Source of the DNA: Actinorhabdospora filicis
Lineage (GTDB): Bacteria > Actinomycetota > Actinomycetes > Mycobacteriales > Micromonosporaceae
Reading direction: 5' to 3'
NCBI RefSeq assembly: GCF_030269765.1
Contig: NZ_BSTX01000003.1
Span: forward strand, 950,377 to 1,014,376
Length of the DNA: 64,000 nucleotides
The notes under the pieces: model-generated
Told to the model about the DNA's origin: nothing
What the model saw: the letters and a program-made list of their open reading frames with translations, nothing else
The model's database searches: none
In this document: positions 1 through 6,838 of the stretch, in pieces
Position numbering within the stretch: the stretch's first letter is position 1
How the letters are laid out: every line of letters starts with the position of its first letter
Program-made: the position numbers and the translations under genes

Positions 1-1
1 G

Positions 2-568
2 CCGCACATCACCTGGTTCCAGCAGCTCGGCTACGTCCAGCCGCGCACCGGCAACCGCTCCAGCAACAACGCTCCCCGCAACACTTACAGGACCGCCGAC
101 GGGCGCTGGCTGGCGGTGTCCACCAGCGCGCAGAGCATCGCCGAGCGGGTGATGACCCTCGTCGGGCGGCCCGACTACCTCGATGAGCCGTGGTTCGCCA
201 CCGGCTCCGGCCGCGCCGCGCACGCCGACGAACTGGACGCGGCGGTCGCCGCGTGGGTGGGCGCGCGGCCCGCGTCAGAGGTCGTCGCCGCCTTCGAGGA
301 AGCGCAGGCCGCCGTCGCGCCGGTCTACGAGATCACCGACATCGTCGCCGATCCCCAGTACCGCGCGCTCGGTACCGTCCACAGTGTCCCCGACCCCGAG
401 CTCGGCGAGGTCGCCATGCAGAACGTGCTGTTCCGGATGAGCGGCACGCCCGGCGAGATCCGCTTCGCCGGCCGCCCGCACGGCGCCGACACCGACGCGG
501 TCCTGGGCGAACTGGGGCTGTCCGGCGACGAGATCGCCGCGATGCGGGAGAAGGGCTCGATCAAGTGA
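2..568 (+). CDS. Class III CoA-transferase (CaiB/BaiF family), C-terminal part
   Basis: The gene enters from the left edge; 188 residues remain and the frame is open from base 2. The segment PRNTYRTADGRWLAVS followed by a helical C-terminus ending in a GEIRFAGRPHG-type strand is characteristic of the second half of family III CoA-transferases, which move CoA between carboxylic acids in the cytoplasm. The catalytic aspartate lies in the missing N-terminal half. The stop overlaps the next start (GTGA), so it is translationally coupled to a CitE-like lyase. That pairing suggests activation of a dicarboxylic or branched acid to its CoA ester followed by C-C cleavage; the substrate cannot be read from the sequence. 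Confidence 0.88.
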   Translation, partial: PHITWFQQLGYVQPRTGNRSSNNAPRNTYRTADGRWLAVSTSAQSIAERVMTLVGRPDYLDEPWFATGSGRAAHADELDAAVAAWVGARPASEVVAAFEEAQAAVAPVYEITDIVADPQYRALGTVHSVPDPELGEVAMQNVLFRMSGTPGEIRFAGRPHGADTDAVLGELGLSGDEIAAMREKGSIK

Positions 569-1395
569 TCCTGACGTGGTTGTACGTCCCCGGGCACCGG
601 CCCGACCGCTTCGTGAAGGCGGTCACCTCCGGCGCCGACGCGGTGATCCTGGACCTGGAGGACGCCGTCGCCGCGTCCCGCAAGGCCTACGCGCGCGCCG
701 CCGTCGCCGAGTTCCTCGCCGCCCCCTCCGACGTCCCGGTGTACGTGCGCGTCAACGAGCTCACCGGACCCGACGTCGCCGCCGACCTGGCCGCCGTGGC
801 CGGGCTGCCCGGCCTGGCGGGGCTGCGCCTGCCGAAGGTGCAGTCGCCGGAGGAGGTGCTGCGGGCCGCCGAGACCGGCGCGCCCGAACTGCACTGCCTG
901 GTCGAGTCGGCCCTCGGCGTGGAGTCGGCTTTCGCGATCGCCACCGCGCACCCGTCGGTGGCCGGGATCGGCCTGGGCGAGGCCGACCTGTCGGCCGACC
1001 TGAACGTGAGCGAGGAGGCGGGCCTGACCTACGCCCGCAGCCGGATCGTGGTCGCCGCCCGCGCCGCCGGGCTCGCCCCACCGGCCATGTCGGCCTACAC
1101 CAACCTGTCCGAACTGGACGGACTGGAGGGCCTGGCCGCCTCGTGCCGGATCGGCCGCGCCCTGGGCTTCCTCGGCCGCGCCGCCATCCACCCCCGGCAG
1201 CTCCCGGTGATCGCCGAGGCGTTCCGCCCCTCGGAGTCCGAAGTGGACAAGGCCCGGGCGCTGCTGGAGGCCATGGCCGGAGCCGAGAAGCGCGAGTCCG
1301 GGACCGTGGTCCTGCCCGACGGCCGCTTCGCCGACCGCGCCATGATCGCCGCCGCGAGCCGCACCGTGGCACTCGCGGAGCGTGAGGCGGCCTGA
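565..1395 (+). CDS. CitE-like CoA-ester lyase (HpcH/HpaI aldolase superfamily)
   Basis: 276 residues with a GTG start inside the stop region of the upstream gene (GTGA overlap). The N-terminus LYVPGHRPDRF, the GADAVILDLEDAV segment and the later HCLVESALGVE stretch, with acidic metal ligands, match the CitE/malyl-CoA lyase TIM barrel. These enzymes cleave or form beta-hydroxyacyl-CoA esters such as malyl-CoA or citramalyl-CoA, or act as thioesterases. The size is that of stand-alone CitE-like proteins rather than citrate lyase subunits, and no citD/citF gene is adjacent. Together with the CoA-transferase it would fit itaconate, citramalate or related acid catabolism, which is inference. A (3S)-malyl-CoA thioesterase role is the main alternative. 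Confidence 0.85.
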   Translation: MILTWLYVPGHRPDRFVKAVTSGADAVILDLEDAVAASRKAYARAAVAEFLAAPSDVPVYVRVNELTGPDVAADLAAVAGLPGLAGLRLPKVQSPEEVLRAAETGAPELHCLVESALGVESAFAIATAHPSVAGIGLGEADLSADLNVSEEAGLTYARSRIVVAARAAGLAPPAMSAYTNLSELDGLEGLAASCRIGRALGFLGRAAIHPRQLPVIAEAFRPSESEVDKARALLEAMAGAEKRESGTVVLPDGRFADRAMIAAASRTVALAEREAA

Positions 1396-1434
1396 TGGGA
1401 GGATAGGGCGGGGAGCATCACGAAGGGGGTCGAG

Positions 1435-4400
1435 ATGCCCGAATCGCACCTGAACCTGGTCCGGCTTCTGGCCAGGCGGCAGACCGGATCGCTCATGCCG
1501 CCGATGGCTCAGACGCTTCTGCTTCCGTTCGATCAGCTGGACCCACTAGTGTTCGAACGTGTCGTCGCCGAGGTCATGTGGTTGGTGGATCGACTCAGTG
1601 AGATCCGCGTTGTGGGTCGTCCGGGCCAGTATCAGGGCGGCATTGATCTCATCGGCCGCCGTGACGGCGCTCATCATGTCTACCAGGTGCGTCGTATCCA
1701 CTCCCTCAGCGCTACGGCGCTGAGGAAGGCCGTGACCGACTTCGCCGGGCCGACACGCAGGGACGTGCCGGAGGCGGACTGGGCGGAGCGACCTTGGCAG
1801 GCCGTGCGGTTCGTGCTGGCCGCCGGATGCCGTGTGGAAGACGTGACGGTGGAGGAGGAGCTGGCGAAGCTCCAGCAGGAGTACGCCGGTGACCTCGATA
1901 TCGCGCTCTACGACGCCGGCAGTCTCTCGCTGGCTTTGCGTGAGCGGCCGCGAGTGGTTCACGGGATCTTCGGTCCTGAATGGGGCAGAGCGTTCACCGG
2001 GGTGGTGGATGAGCCGTCGGGCGCCCTTCCAAATGTCGTAGGGCTGCTCTACGACCCGGTTGAGGCGTTGGGGCTGGGCACGGTCGCCGAGAGATGTGCG
2101 GAGCTGGCCCAGGAAGATCCGCGTGCATCTGCCGAACTATTGCTGGCTCTCGGAGAAGAGCTGCGTTCGGCGGGCTTTCCGGGACATGCCGACATGTTCG
2201 CTACACGAGCAAGGGAGCGCTTCGAGCAGGCGGGTGCGGAGACCGAGGCCTTCCGGATCGCGGTGACGCGGGCGGTACGTGGGCTTTGCGATGGACGTAC
2301 GGAGCATCCGGACATCACCGCCGTCGAAAGGCTCACCCTGAGGCTGGCGGAGCCCGAAAGGGCGCTGGGTCGCGTGATCACCGCCGCCGGGAATTGGGGG
2401 CTGGCGGGGATCGACGTGGACGCGGTGGTGGCGGACCTGACCGTGGCCGCAGAGGCCCAGTGCGATGACTTCGAGCTCCTCGTGATGGTCGTCGCGGAGC
2501 AGATCATCGCGGATGAAGACCCGCGGGACGACCAGAGCCTCATGATCGGGCCGCTGGAGTGCGCGATCAGTCGTGCCAAGGCGGATGTTCGGGCCCGCCT
2601 GATGTGCTGCCTGGCGGATCTGCGGGTACAGGGTGGAGTCGGGCCGGAGGCCGCGTTCGCACACGTGCTGACCGAGATCGCCACCGGACGACTGCCGGAG
2701 GACTTCGGCGTGCTCGCTCATTTGCGGCTCGGCCGAGCACATGTGATGTCGGGACTGGCGAGGGCGGCGATCGATTCCTACCGGAAAGGGGTCGTGATCG
2801 CCGGGCGTTCCGGCTATCCGGGTGACGCCCGTGACGCGCTTCTGGCCATCGCCTATCTGACCATCATGTCTCCGGAGACCTTCGAGGAGATCCAGGCGAC
2901 CCAGATGGCTGCAAAGGCGCTCGACCCCCACGGGCGTCGTTTCCTGCCGGAATCGGCTGGCTCTGCCCTCACCGCCTTCTCTGACCTGAAACGCGGGGCC
3001 ATGCGTGGTGCCCTTCCCGCTGCACGAGCATGGGTGCGGAAGGCACGTGCGCGAGGCGCGCTCTGCGATGAACTCTGGGGCCGCCAGACTCTGGGAGAGG
3101 CATTCGAGGCATCGCGAAGCCCGTTCGGCGCGGTCCTGAATCTCGTGCTCGCAGGACAGGGAGACAAGGCCGTCGCGGTCGTCAAGGGCGAAGCGCGCCA
3201 CCTTGATCTCATCGATCTACTGGATCACCCGGCTGTAGCAGTGCGCGCCGCTGCTCTGAAGGTCTACGCGGCACAGGCGGACAGGATTCCCGACGATCAG
3301 GTTGCCGTCGTCGGGGAGAAGCTGCTTCACGTGCTCCGCGGCGAGGTTTCGCATCCGCCGTTCGTGGACGACAAGCGTGCCGCCCTGAAGGCCATCGCCG
3401 CCCTCGATCACCGAATCCCGATGAGCGTCGGAGCGGCGGCGCTCGATTTCGCGGAACTGTTCATACCTCGCGAGGACGGTAAGAGCCTCTTCATCGATGA
3501 CGCCGTGGTGGCGTTGCTCGGAGCTTGCGCAGAGGCCGATCGCTCGGAGTCCGCTCGGGCGGGGATCGCGCTGGTGGCAGCTTGGCGACATGATTTGCGC
3601 GGTGTGGAGACGGCACTTCTCGGGTTGTACGACCCGCCCGATGTCGTGAAGACGGAGCTCAAGAATGCGGCTGGCGAGGGATCGCGATCGGCCCTCTACA
3701 TCCTGGCGGAATGGAACATCGTTCCGCCGGAGGCGATCGAGCTGCTGGTCGACCTCGCGCAGGGCGTTCTGGATGAGCCGGTCGGTACGGCGCGCACGTC
3801 CTACGCCATTGGTACCGGAGTCCCCCGGTTCGCCTCGCTGTTGTCGAAGGCCGTGGAATCGGGAGAAGCGCCACCAGAGCTCCTCGAACTCCGGGATCGT
3901 GTGGTTGCCCGCCTCATGAGCTGGGCCGAGGACCGGCTGGACACGGCTGAGCGCCGCGAGGACGCGACGAGCGCCATTTCGGTACTGGGAGCGGCTCTCA
4001 CCGACGACGAGCGCAGAGTTTTGACAAATCGTCTTCTGCGACTTCACGGATCGCCCGGGGAACACGATCTTGACGCCTTCGAACGCCGATCGTCGCACCC
4101 GCTGAGCGGACTGCGGGTCAGAACGAACGGCCGTCTCCTGTCGGTCTCGGCCTTGGCAGCCGCAGCGGCACTGGCAGTGGACGCGGATGCTCTAGAGGAG
4201 ATAGAGGGGTGGGTCCTGCAGCACCTCGATGTCGATGCCGATGACCAGGAGGCGATGCGATTGATGGCTCACGCCCTCGCCTGGGTGAGCCGGTCTCGAC
4301 CGGTTCCCCTGGCGGCCTTCCGTAGCCATCAGTCTCGGCACATTCGGGAAGCCGCCGTCCATTGCTGGGGTCATTCGGTTGAGCCGAGTGTGGTGCTGGC

Positions 4401-4575
4401 AAGGTCTTTCGCCGAGGACAAGGATCCCTGGGTGCGCCTGGAACTCGCGCACGCGCTCGGTCGAATCGGCATGGCCGAACGCCAGGACCTTCTGATGGTG
4501 CTGGGTGAGCTTGAGAGGGATCCAAGCGCACGGGTGCGGTACATCGCCGCGCGCGCTCGCGAATCCTTCGAGTGA
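1435..4575 (+). CDS. Mrr-like PD-(D/E)xK nuclease domain fused to helical repeats (HEAT/TPR-like); candidate defence protein
   Basis: 1046 residues; ATG at 1435 preceded by a GAAGGGGGT ribosome site. Residues about 30-180 look like a restriction-endonuclease fold: FE at 40-41, GGIDLIG with D71, and YQVRR with Q84-x-R86, the order E...D...QxK seen in Mrr-type nucleases. The usual catalytic lysine is replaced by arginine, so activity is uncertain. About 200-640 is all-helical and TPR-like; the C-terminal half has HEAT-like repeats such as AVRAAALKVYA and a terminal ARVRYIAARARESFE. Codon use is visibly less GC-biased than in neighbouring genes, suggesting transfer. The next gene overlaps it by 4 bases. 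No methylase or helicase is adjacent. Alternatives are a signalling scaffold or a degraded Mrr homologue. Confidence 0.6.
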   Translation: MPESHLNLVRLLARRQTGSLMPPMAQTLLLPFDQLDPLVFERVVAEVMWLVDRLSEIRVVGRPGQYQGGIDLIGRRDGAHHVYQVRRIHSLSATALRKAVTDFAGPTRRDVPEADWAERPWQAVRFVLAAGCRVEDVTVEEELAKLQQEYAGDLDIALYDAGSLSLALRERPRVVHGIFGPEWGRAFTGVVDEPSGALPNVVGLLYDPVEALGLGTVAERCAELAQEDPRASAELLLALGEELRSAGFPGHADMFATRARERFEQAGAETEAFRIAVTRAVRGLCDGRTEHPDITAVERLTLRLAEPERALGRVITAAGNWGLAGIDVDAVVADLTVAAEAQCDDFELLVMVVAEQIIADEDPRDDQSLMIGPLECAISRAKADVRARLMCCLADLRVQGGVGPEAAFAHVLTEIATGRLPEDFGVLAHLRLGRAHVMSGLARAAIDSYRKGVVIAGRSGYPGDARDALLAIAYLTIMSPETFEEIQATQMAAKALDPHGRRFLPESAGSALTAFSDLKRGAMRGALPAARAWVRKARARGALCDELWGRQTLGEAFEASRSPFGAVLNLVLAGQGDKAVAVVKGEARHLDLIDLLDHPAVAVRAAALKVYAAQADRIPDDQVAVVGEKLLHVLRGEVSHPPFVDDKRAALKAIAALDHRIPMSVGAAALDFAELFIPREDGKSLFIDDAVVALLGACAEADRSESARAGIALVAAWRHDLRGVETALLGLYDPPDVVKTELKNAAGEGSRSALYILAEWNIVPPEAIELLVDLAQGVLDEPVGTARTSYAIGTGVPRFASLLSKAVESGEAPPELLELRDRVVARLMSWAEDRLDTAERREDATSAISVLGAALTDDERRVLTNRLLRLHGSPGEHDLDAFERRSSHPLSGLRVRTNGRLLSVSALAAAAALAVDADALEEIEGWVLQHLDVDADDQEAMRLMAHALAWVSRSRPVPLAAFRSHQSRHIREAAVHCWGHSVEPSVVLARSFAEDKDPWVRLELAHALGRIGMAERQDLLMVLGELERDPSARVRYIAARARESFE

Positions 4576-5102
4576 GCACTGTTCGAAGAAAACCCGGGGC
4601 GGGTACCGCCGAAAATGTCGTACCCGCTCCGGAATCTGGTCACATGGCCGCTCCGAACATCGTGCCGGGCCCGCGGTCGGTACCCCTTCGCGAGGCCCGC
4701 GTCCGCTTCAGTCAGCTCGTGGCGTTGACCGAGCTGAACAACACGACGACGATCATCACCCGCGACAACGACTCCCGCCCGATCGCCGTGCTCGCCCCGA
4801 CCTCGGCGGTGCGGGACGCTCCCGAGGCGCCGGTCGCGCCGCCGCGCTCGGCCGACTGGCACGCCACGGTGAACGCCGGGTGGGCCAAGCGGCTGGACAG
4901 TGTGCGCGCGCAGCTGTCCGACCGGCACGCCCGTGAGTGCCGGGTCCTGCTGGACGCGCTCAACCGCGCCTGGGCCGAGCTCGACCGCCTCGCGCGGCCG
5001 GGCGCCGACCGGGACGTGGACGAGCTGCGCGCCCTGCAGGCCGAGCTGATCAGCGGCTCAGCCGCGCCAGGCTCTCGCGCAGCGATGCGGCGAGCGAGCT
5101 GA
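4572..5102 (+). CDS. Phd/YefM-like antitoxin-fold protein with helical extension
   Basis: 176 residues from a GTG that overlaps the upstream stop (GTGA); an internal ATG at 4644 would give 152 residues and begins nearer the recognisable domain. The segment PLREARVRFSQLVALTEL, then TIITRDNDSRPIAVLAP, is the pattern of the Phd/YefM antitoxin N-terminal DNA-binding fold (LREARxxxSxLV...T..xxPxAVLxP). The C-terminal 100 residues are charged and helical, not a typical short toxin-neutralising tail. No small PIN/Doc/RelE-like toxin lies next to it, so its partner would be the large upstream nuclease-repeat protein, if any. Its 3' end runs 53 bases into the convergent amidohydrolase gene. Confidence 0.6.
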   Translation: MSTVRRKPGAGTAENVVPAPESGHMAAPNIVPGPRSVPLREARVRFSQLVALTELNNTTTIITRDNDSRPIAVLAPTSAVRDAPEAPVAPPRSADWHATVNAGWAKRLDSVRAQLSDRHARECRVLLDALNRAWAELDRLARPGADRDVDELRALQAELISGSAAPGSRAAMRRAS

Positions 5103-6258
5103 GGTCGGCGCCGGGCAGGGTCCCGGCGCGCTTGCGGACGACGCCGTCGACCAGGACGGTGTCGACGTTCCCGGCGTGCGCCGAGGCGACCACGGCCGCC
5201 ACCGGGTCGGTGGCGCCGATGAGGTTGGCGTCGTGGGCGCGGACGGTGATGACGTCGGCGCGCTTGCCCACGGCCAGCGAGCCGATGAGGCCGTCCATGC
5301 CGAGCGCGCGGGCGCCGTCGATGGTGGCCGCGCGCAGGGCGTCCGAGGTGGACAGCGTGGTCCCGCCGGCCGAGGTCATGGCCGCGCGCATCAGCGAGAA
5401 CATGTCCCCGGGCGCGGTGGTGACGACGTCCACGCCGAGGCCGGTGGGGACGCCCGCCGCGCGCAGCCGCGCCAGCACCGGCGCGCCGTGGCCCATGCGG
5501 GCCTCCACGGCGGGCGCGACCGAGGCGGTGCCGCCGGAGTCGGCCATCAGCCGCAGTTCCTCGTCGTCGAGGGGGTTGCCGTGGACGTAGAGCCACTCCG
5601 GCCCGAGCAGTCCGCGCTCCTTGAGGCGGGTGAGCGGGCCGCCGTGCCCGACGTGGGCGGCGAGGCGCAGGCCGAGCTCGCGGGCGAGGCGGTGGTCGCG
5701 CGCGACCTCGTCCAGGTCGCCGTAGGAGGGCCCGTGTGAGGCCAGCATGAGGCTGGTGGTGCCGCGCGCGAGGCCGTGGACGCGGCGCAGCTCGGCCTCG
5801 TCGGTGGCGCCCAGGCCGCCGTGGGCGAGCACGGCCCGCAGCCCGGCGTAGGCCGACAGGGCGGCGTCGGTGTGTTCGGGGGTGTGCATGGTCTGGGCGT
5901 AGTCCTGGACGGTGGTGACGCCCGCGTCGAGCGCCTCCAGGGCCCCGGCGAGGGTGGCGTCGTGCAGGTCCTGGGGCGTCACGCGCGGCCCGATGCCGTA
6001 GAGGACGCGTTGCAGGTAGGCGCCGAGGTCGGCGTCGGCGGTGAGGGCGCGCAGGCCGGTCTGCCACATGTGCCGGTGGGTGTCGACGAAGCCGGGCAGG
6101 ACGTAGTGGCCGCTCACGTCGAGGACCTCGGCGGTCTCGGCGGTGAGATCGGGCCCGACGGCGGCGATGCGGCCGTCGGTGATGAGCAGGTCGGCGGTCT
6201 GGACGGCGATCGGGTCGGTGTCGATGACGAGACCGCCGCGGAGCAGGATGCTGGACAC
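5050..6258 (-). CDS. Amidohydrolase family protein (cytosine deaminase/TrzA-AtzA-like)
   Basis: 402 residues; GTG start at 6258 with GAGGGAG upstream. It shows the amidohydrolase layout: short N-terminal beta-sandwich (LLRGGLVIDTD), then GFVDTHRHMWQ with metal-binding H61 and H63, later RLAAHVGHGG (His), LYVHGN (His) and GLGVDVVTTAPGDMF (Asp), closing with GKRADVITV of the composite domain. Enzymes of this subtype hydrolyse C-N or C-Cl bonds in aminohydrolases acting on purines, pyrimidines, s-triazines or similar; the substrate is not deducible. It is divergent from a MarR regulator across a 61-base gap holding a perfect palindrome, so it is probably controlled by that regulator. Confidence 0.88.
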   Translation of the reverse strand: MSSILLRGGLVIDTDPIAVQTADLLITDGRIAAVGPDLTAETAEVLDVSGHYVLPGFVDTHRHMWQTGLRALTADADLGAYLQRVLYGIGPRVTPQDLHDATLAGALEALDAGVTTVQDYAQTMHTPEHTDAALSAYAGLRAVLAHGGLGATDEAELRRVHGLARGTTSLMLASHGPSYGDLDEVARDHRLARELGLRLAAHVGHGGPLTRLKERGLLGPEWLYVHGNPLDDEELRLMADSGGTASVAPAVEARMGHGAPVLARLRAAGVPTGLGVDVVTTAPGDMFSLMRAAMTSAGGTTLSTSDALRAATIDGARALGMDGLIGSLAVGKRADVITVRAHDANLIGATDPVAAVVASAHAGNVDTVLVDGVVRKRAGTLPGADLSSLAASLRESLARLSR

Positions 6259-6276
6259 GAGACTCCCTCAGGTAAA

Positions 6277-6292
6277 AGCTTTCTAGAAAGCT
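6277..6292. promoter_or_regulatory. 16-bp perfect palindrome, probable MarR operator
   Basis: AGCTTTCTAGAAAGCT reads identically on both strands and sits in the middle of the 61-base region between the divergent amidohydrolase and MarR genes. MarR proteins bind palindromes of this length that overlap both divergent promoters. It is also locally AT-rich in a GC-rich genome. Binding by the adjacent MarR protein is inferred from position and symmetry. Confidence 0.7.
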
Positions 6293-6319
6293 ATCCCGAA
6301 AGGGGCCTAGGATGCAAGG

Positions 6320-6799
6320 GTGGATCCCGTCGACGCCCTCATCGCCGCCTGGCGCGCCGAGCTGCCCGAAGCCCTCGGCCCGGCCAGTGAGCTGAGCAAA
6401 CGCGTGATGCTGCTGTCCGCCCGGCTCGAACGCGCCACCCGGGAACTTCTTCCCGGCCTGGGCCTCACCGTCGCCGGGTTCGACATCATCGTCAGCCTGC
6501 GCCGGGGCGGCCCGCCCTACCGGCTCAAGCCCGCCGAGCTGGCCCGCTCGCTGGTCATGTCCAGCGGCGGTACCACGAACGTGCTGCACCAGCTCGTCGC
6601 GCGCGGCGTCGTCCGGCGCGTGCCCGATCCCGACGACGCGCGCAGCACCTGGATCGAGCTCACCGACGAGGGGCTCGAACTGGCGCGGACGGCGGTCCTG
6701 GCCAACACCGCCGCCCACGAGAAGGTCTTCGCCGAGGCCGGTCAGGACGCCGTGGACGCCGCCGCGAACGCCCTGCGCGCGGTCTTCCCGAGCGCGTGA
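6320..6799 (+). CDS. MarR family transcriptional regulator
   Basis: 159 residues from GTG 6320. The winged-helix core is clear: LKPAELARSLVMSSGGTTNVLHQLVARGVVRRVPDPDDARSTWIELTDEG is the canonical HTH plus wing (D-x-R motif), flanked by N- and C-terminal dimerisation helices. It likely represses the divergent amidohydrolase and itself through the palindrome at 6277-6292, relieved by a small molecule related to the amidohydrolase substrate. The size is normal for the family and nothing seems missing. Confidence 0.92.
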   Translation: MDPVDALIAAWRAELPEALGPASELSKRVMLLSARLERATRELLPGLGLTVAGFDIIVSLRRGGPPYRLKPAELARSLVMSSGGTTNVLHQLVARGVVRRVPDPDDARSTWIELTDEGLELARTAVLANTAAHEKVFAEAGQDAVDAAANALRAVFPSA

Positions 6800-6802
6800 G
6801 AA

Positions 6803-6827
6803 AGGCCCGGTCCACCGGACCGGGCCT
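6803..6827. terminator. Bidirectional hairpin terminator
   Basis: Perfect 11-bp arms AGGCCCGGTCC and GGACCGGGCCT flank a 3-base loop between the convergent MarR and extracellular nuclease genes. There is no long T tract, as is common in actinomycetes; the symmetric placement suggests it serves both strands. Confidence 0.75.
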
Positions 6828-6838
6828 CCCTCGATGCG

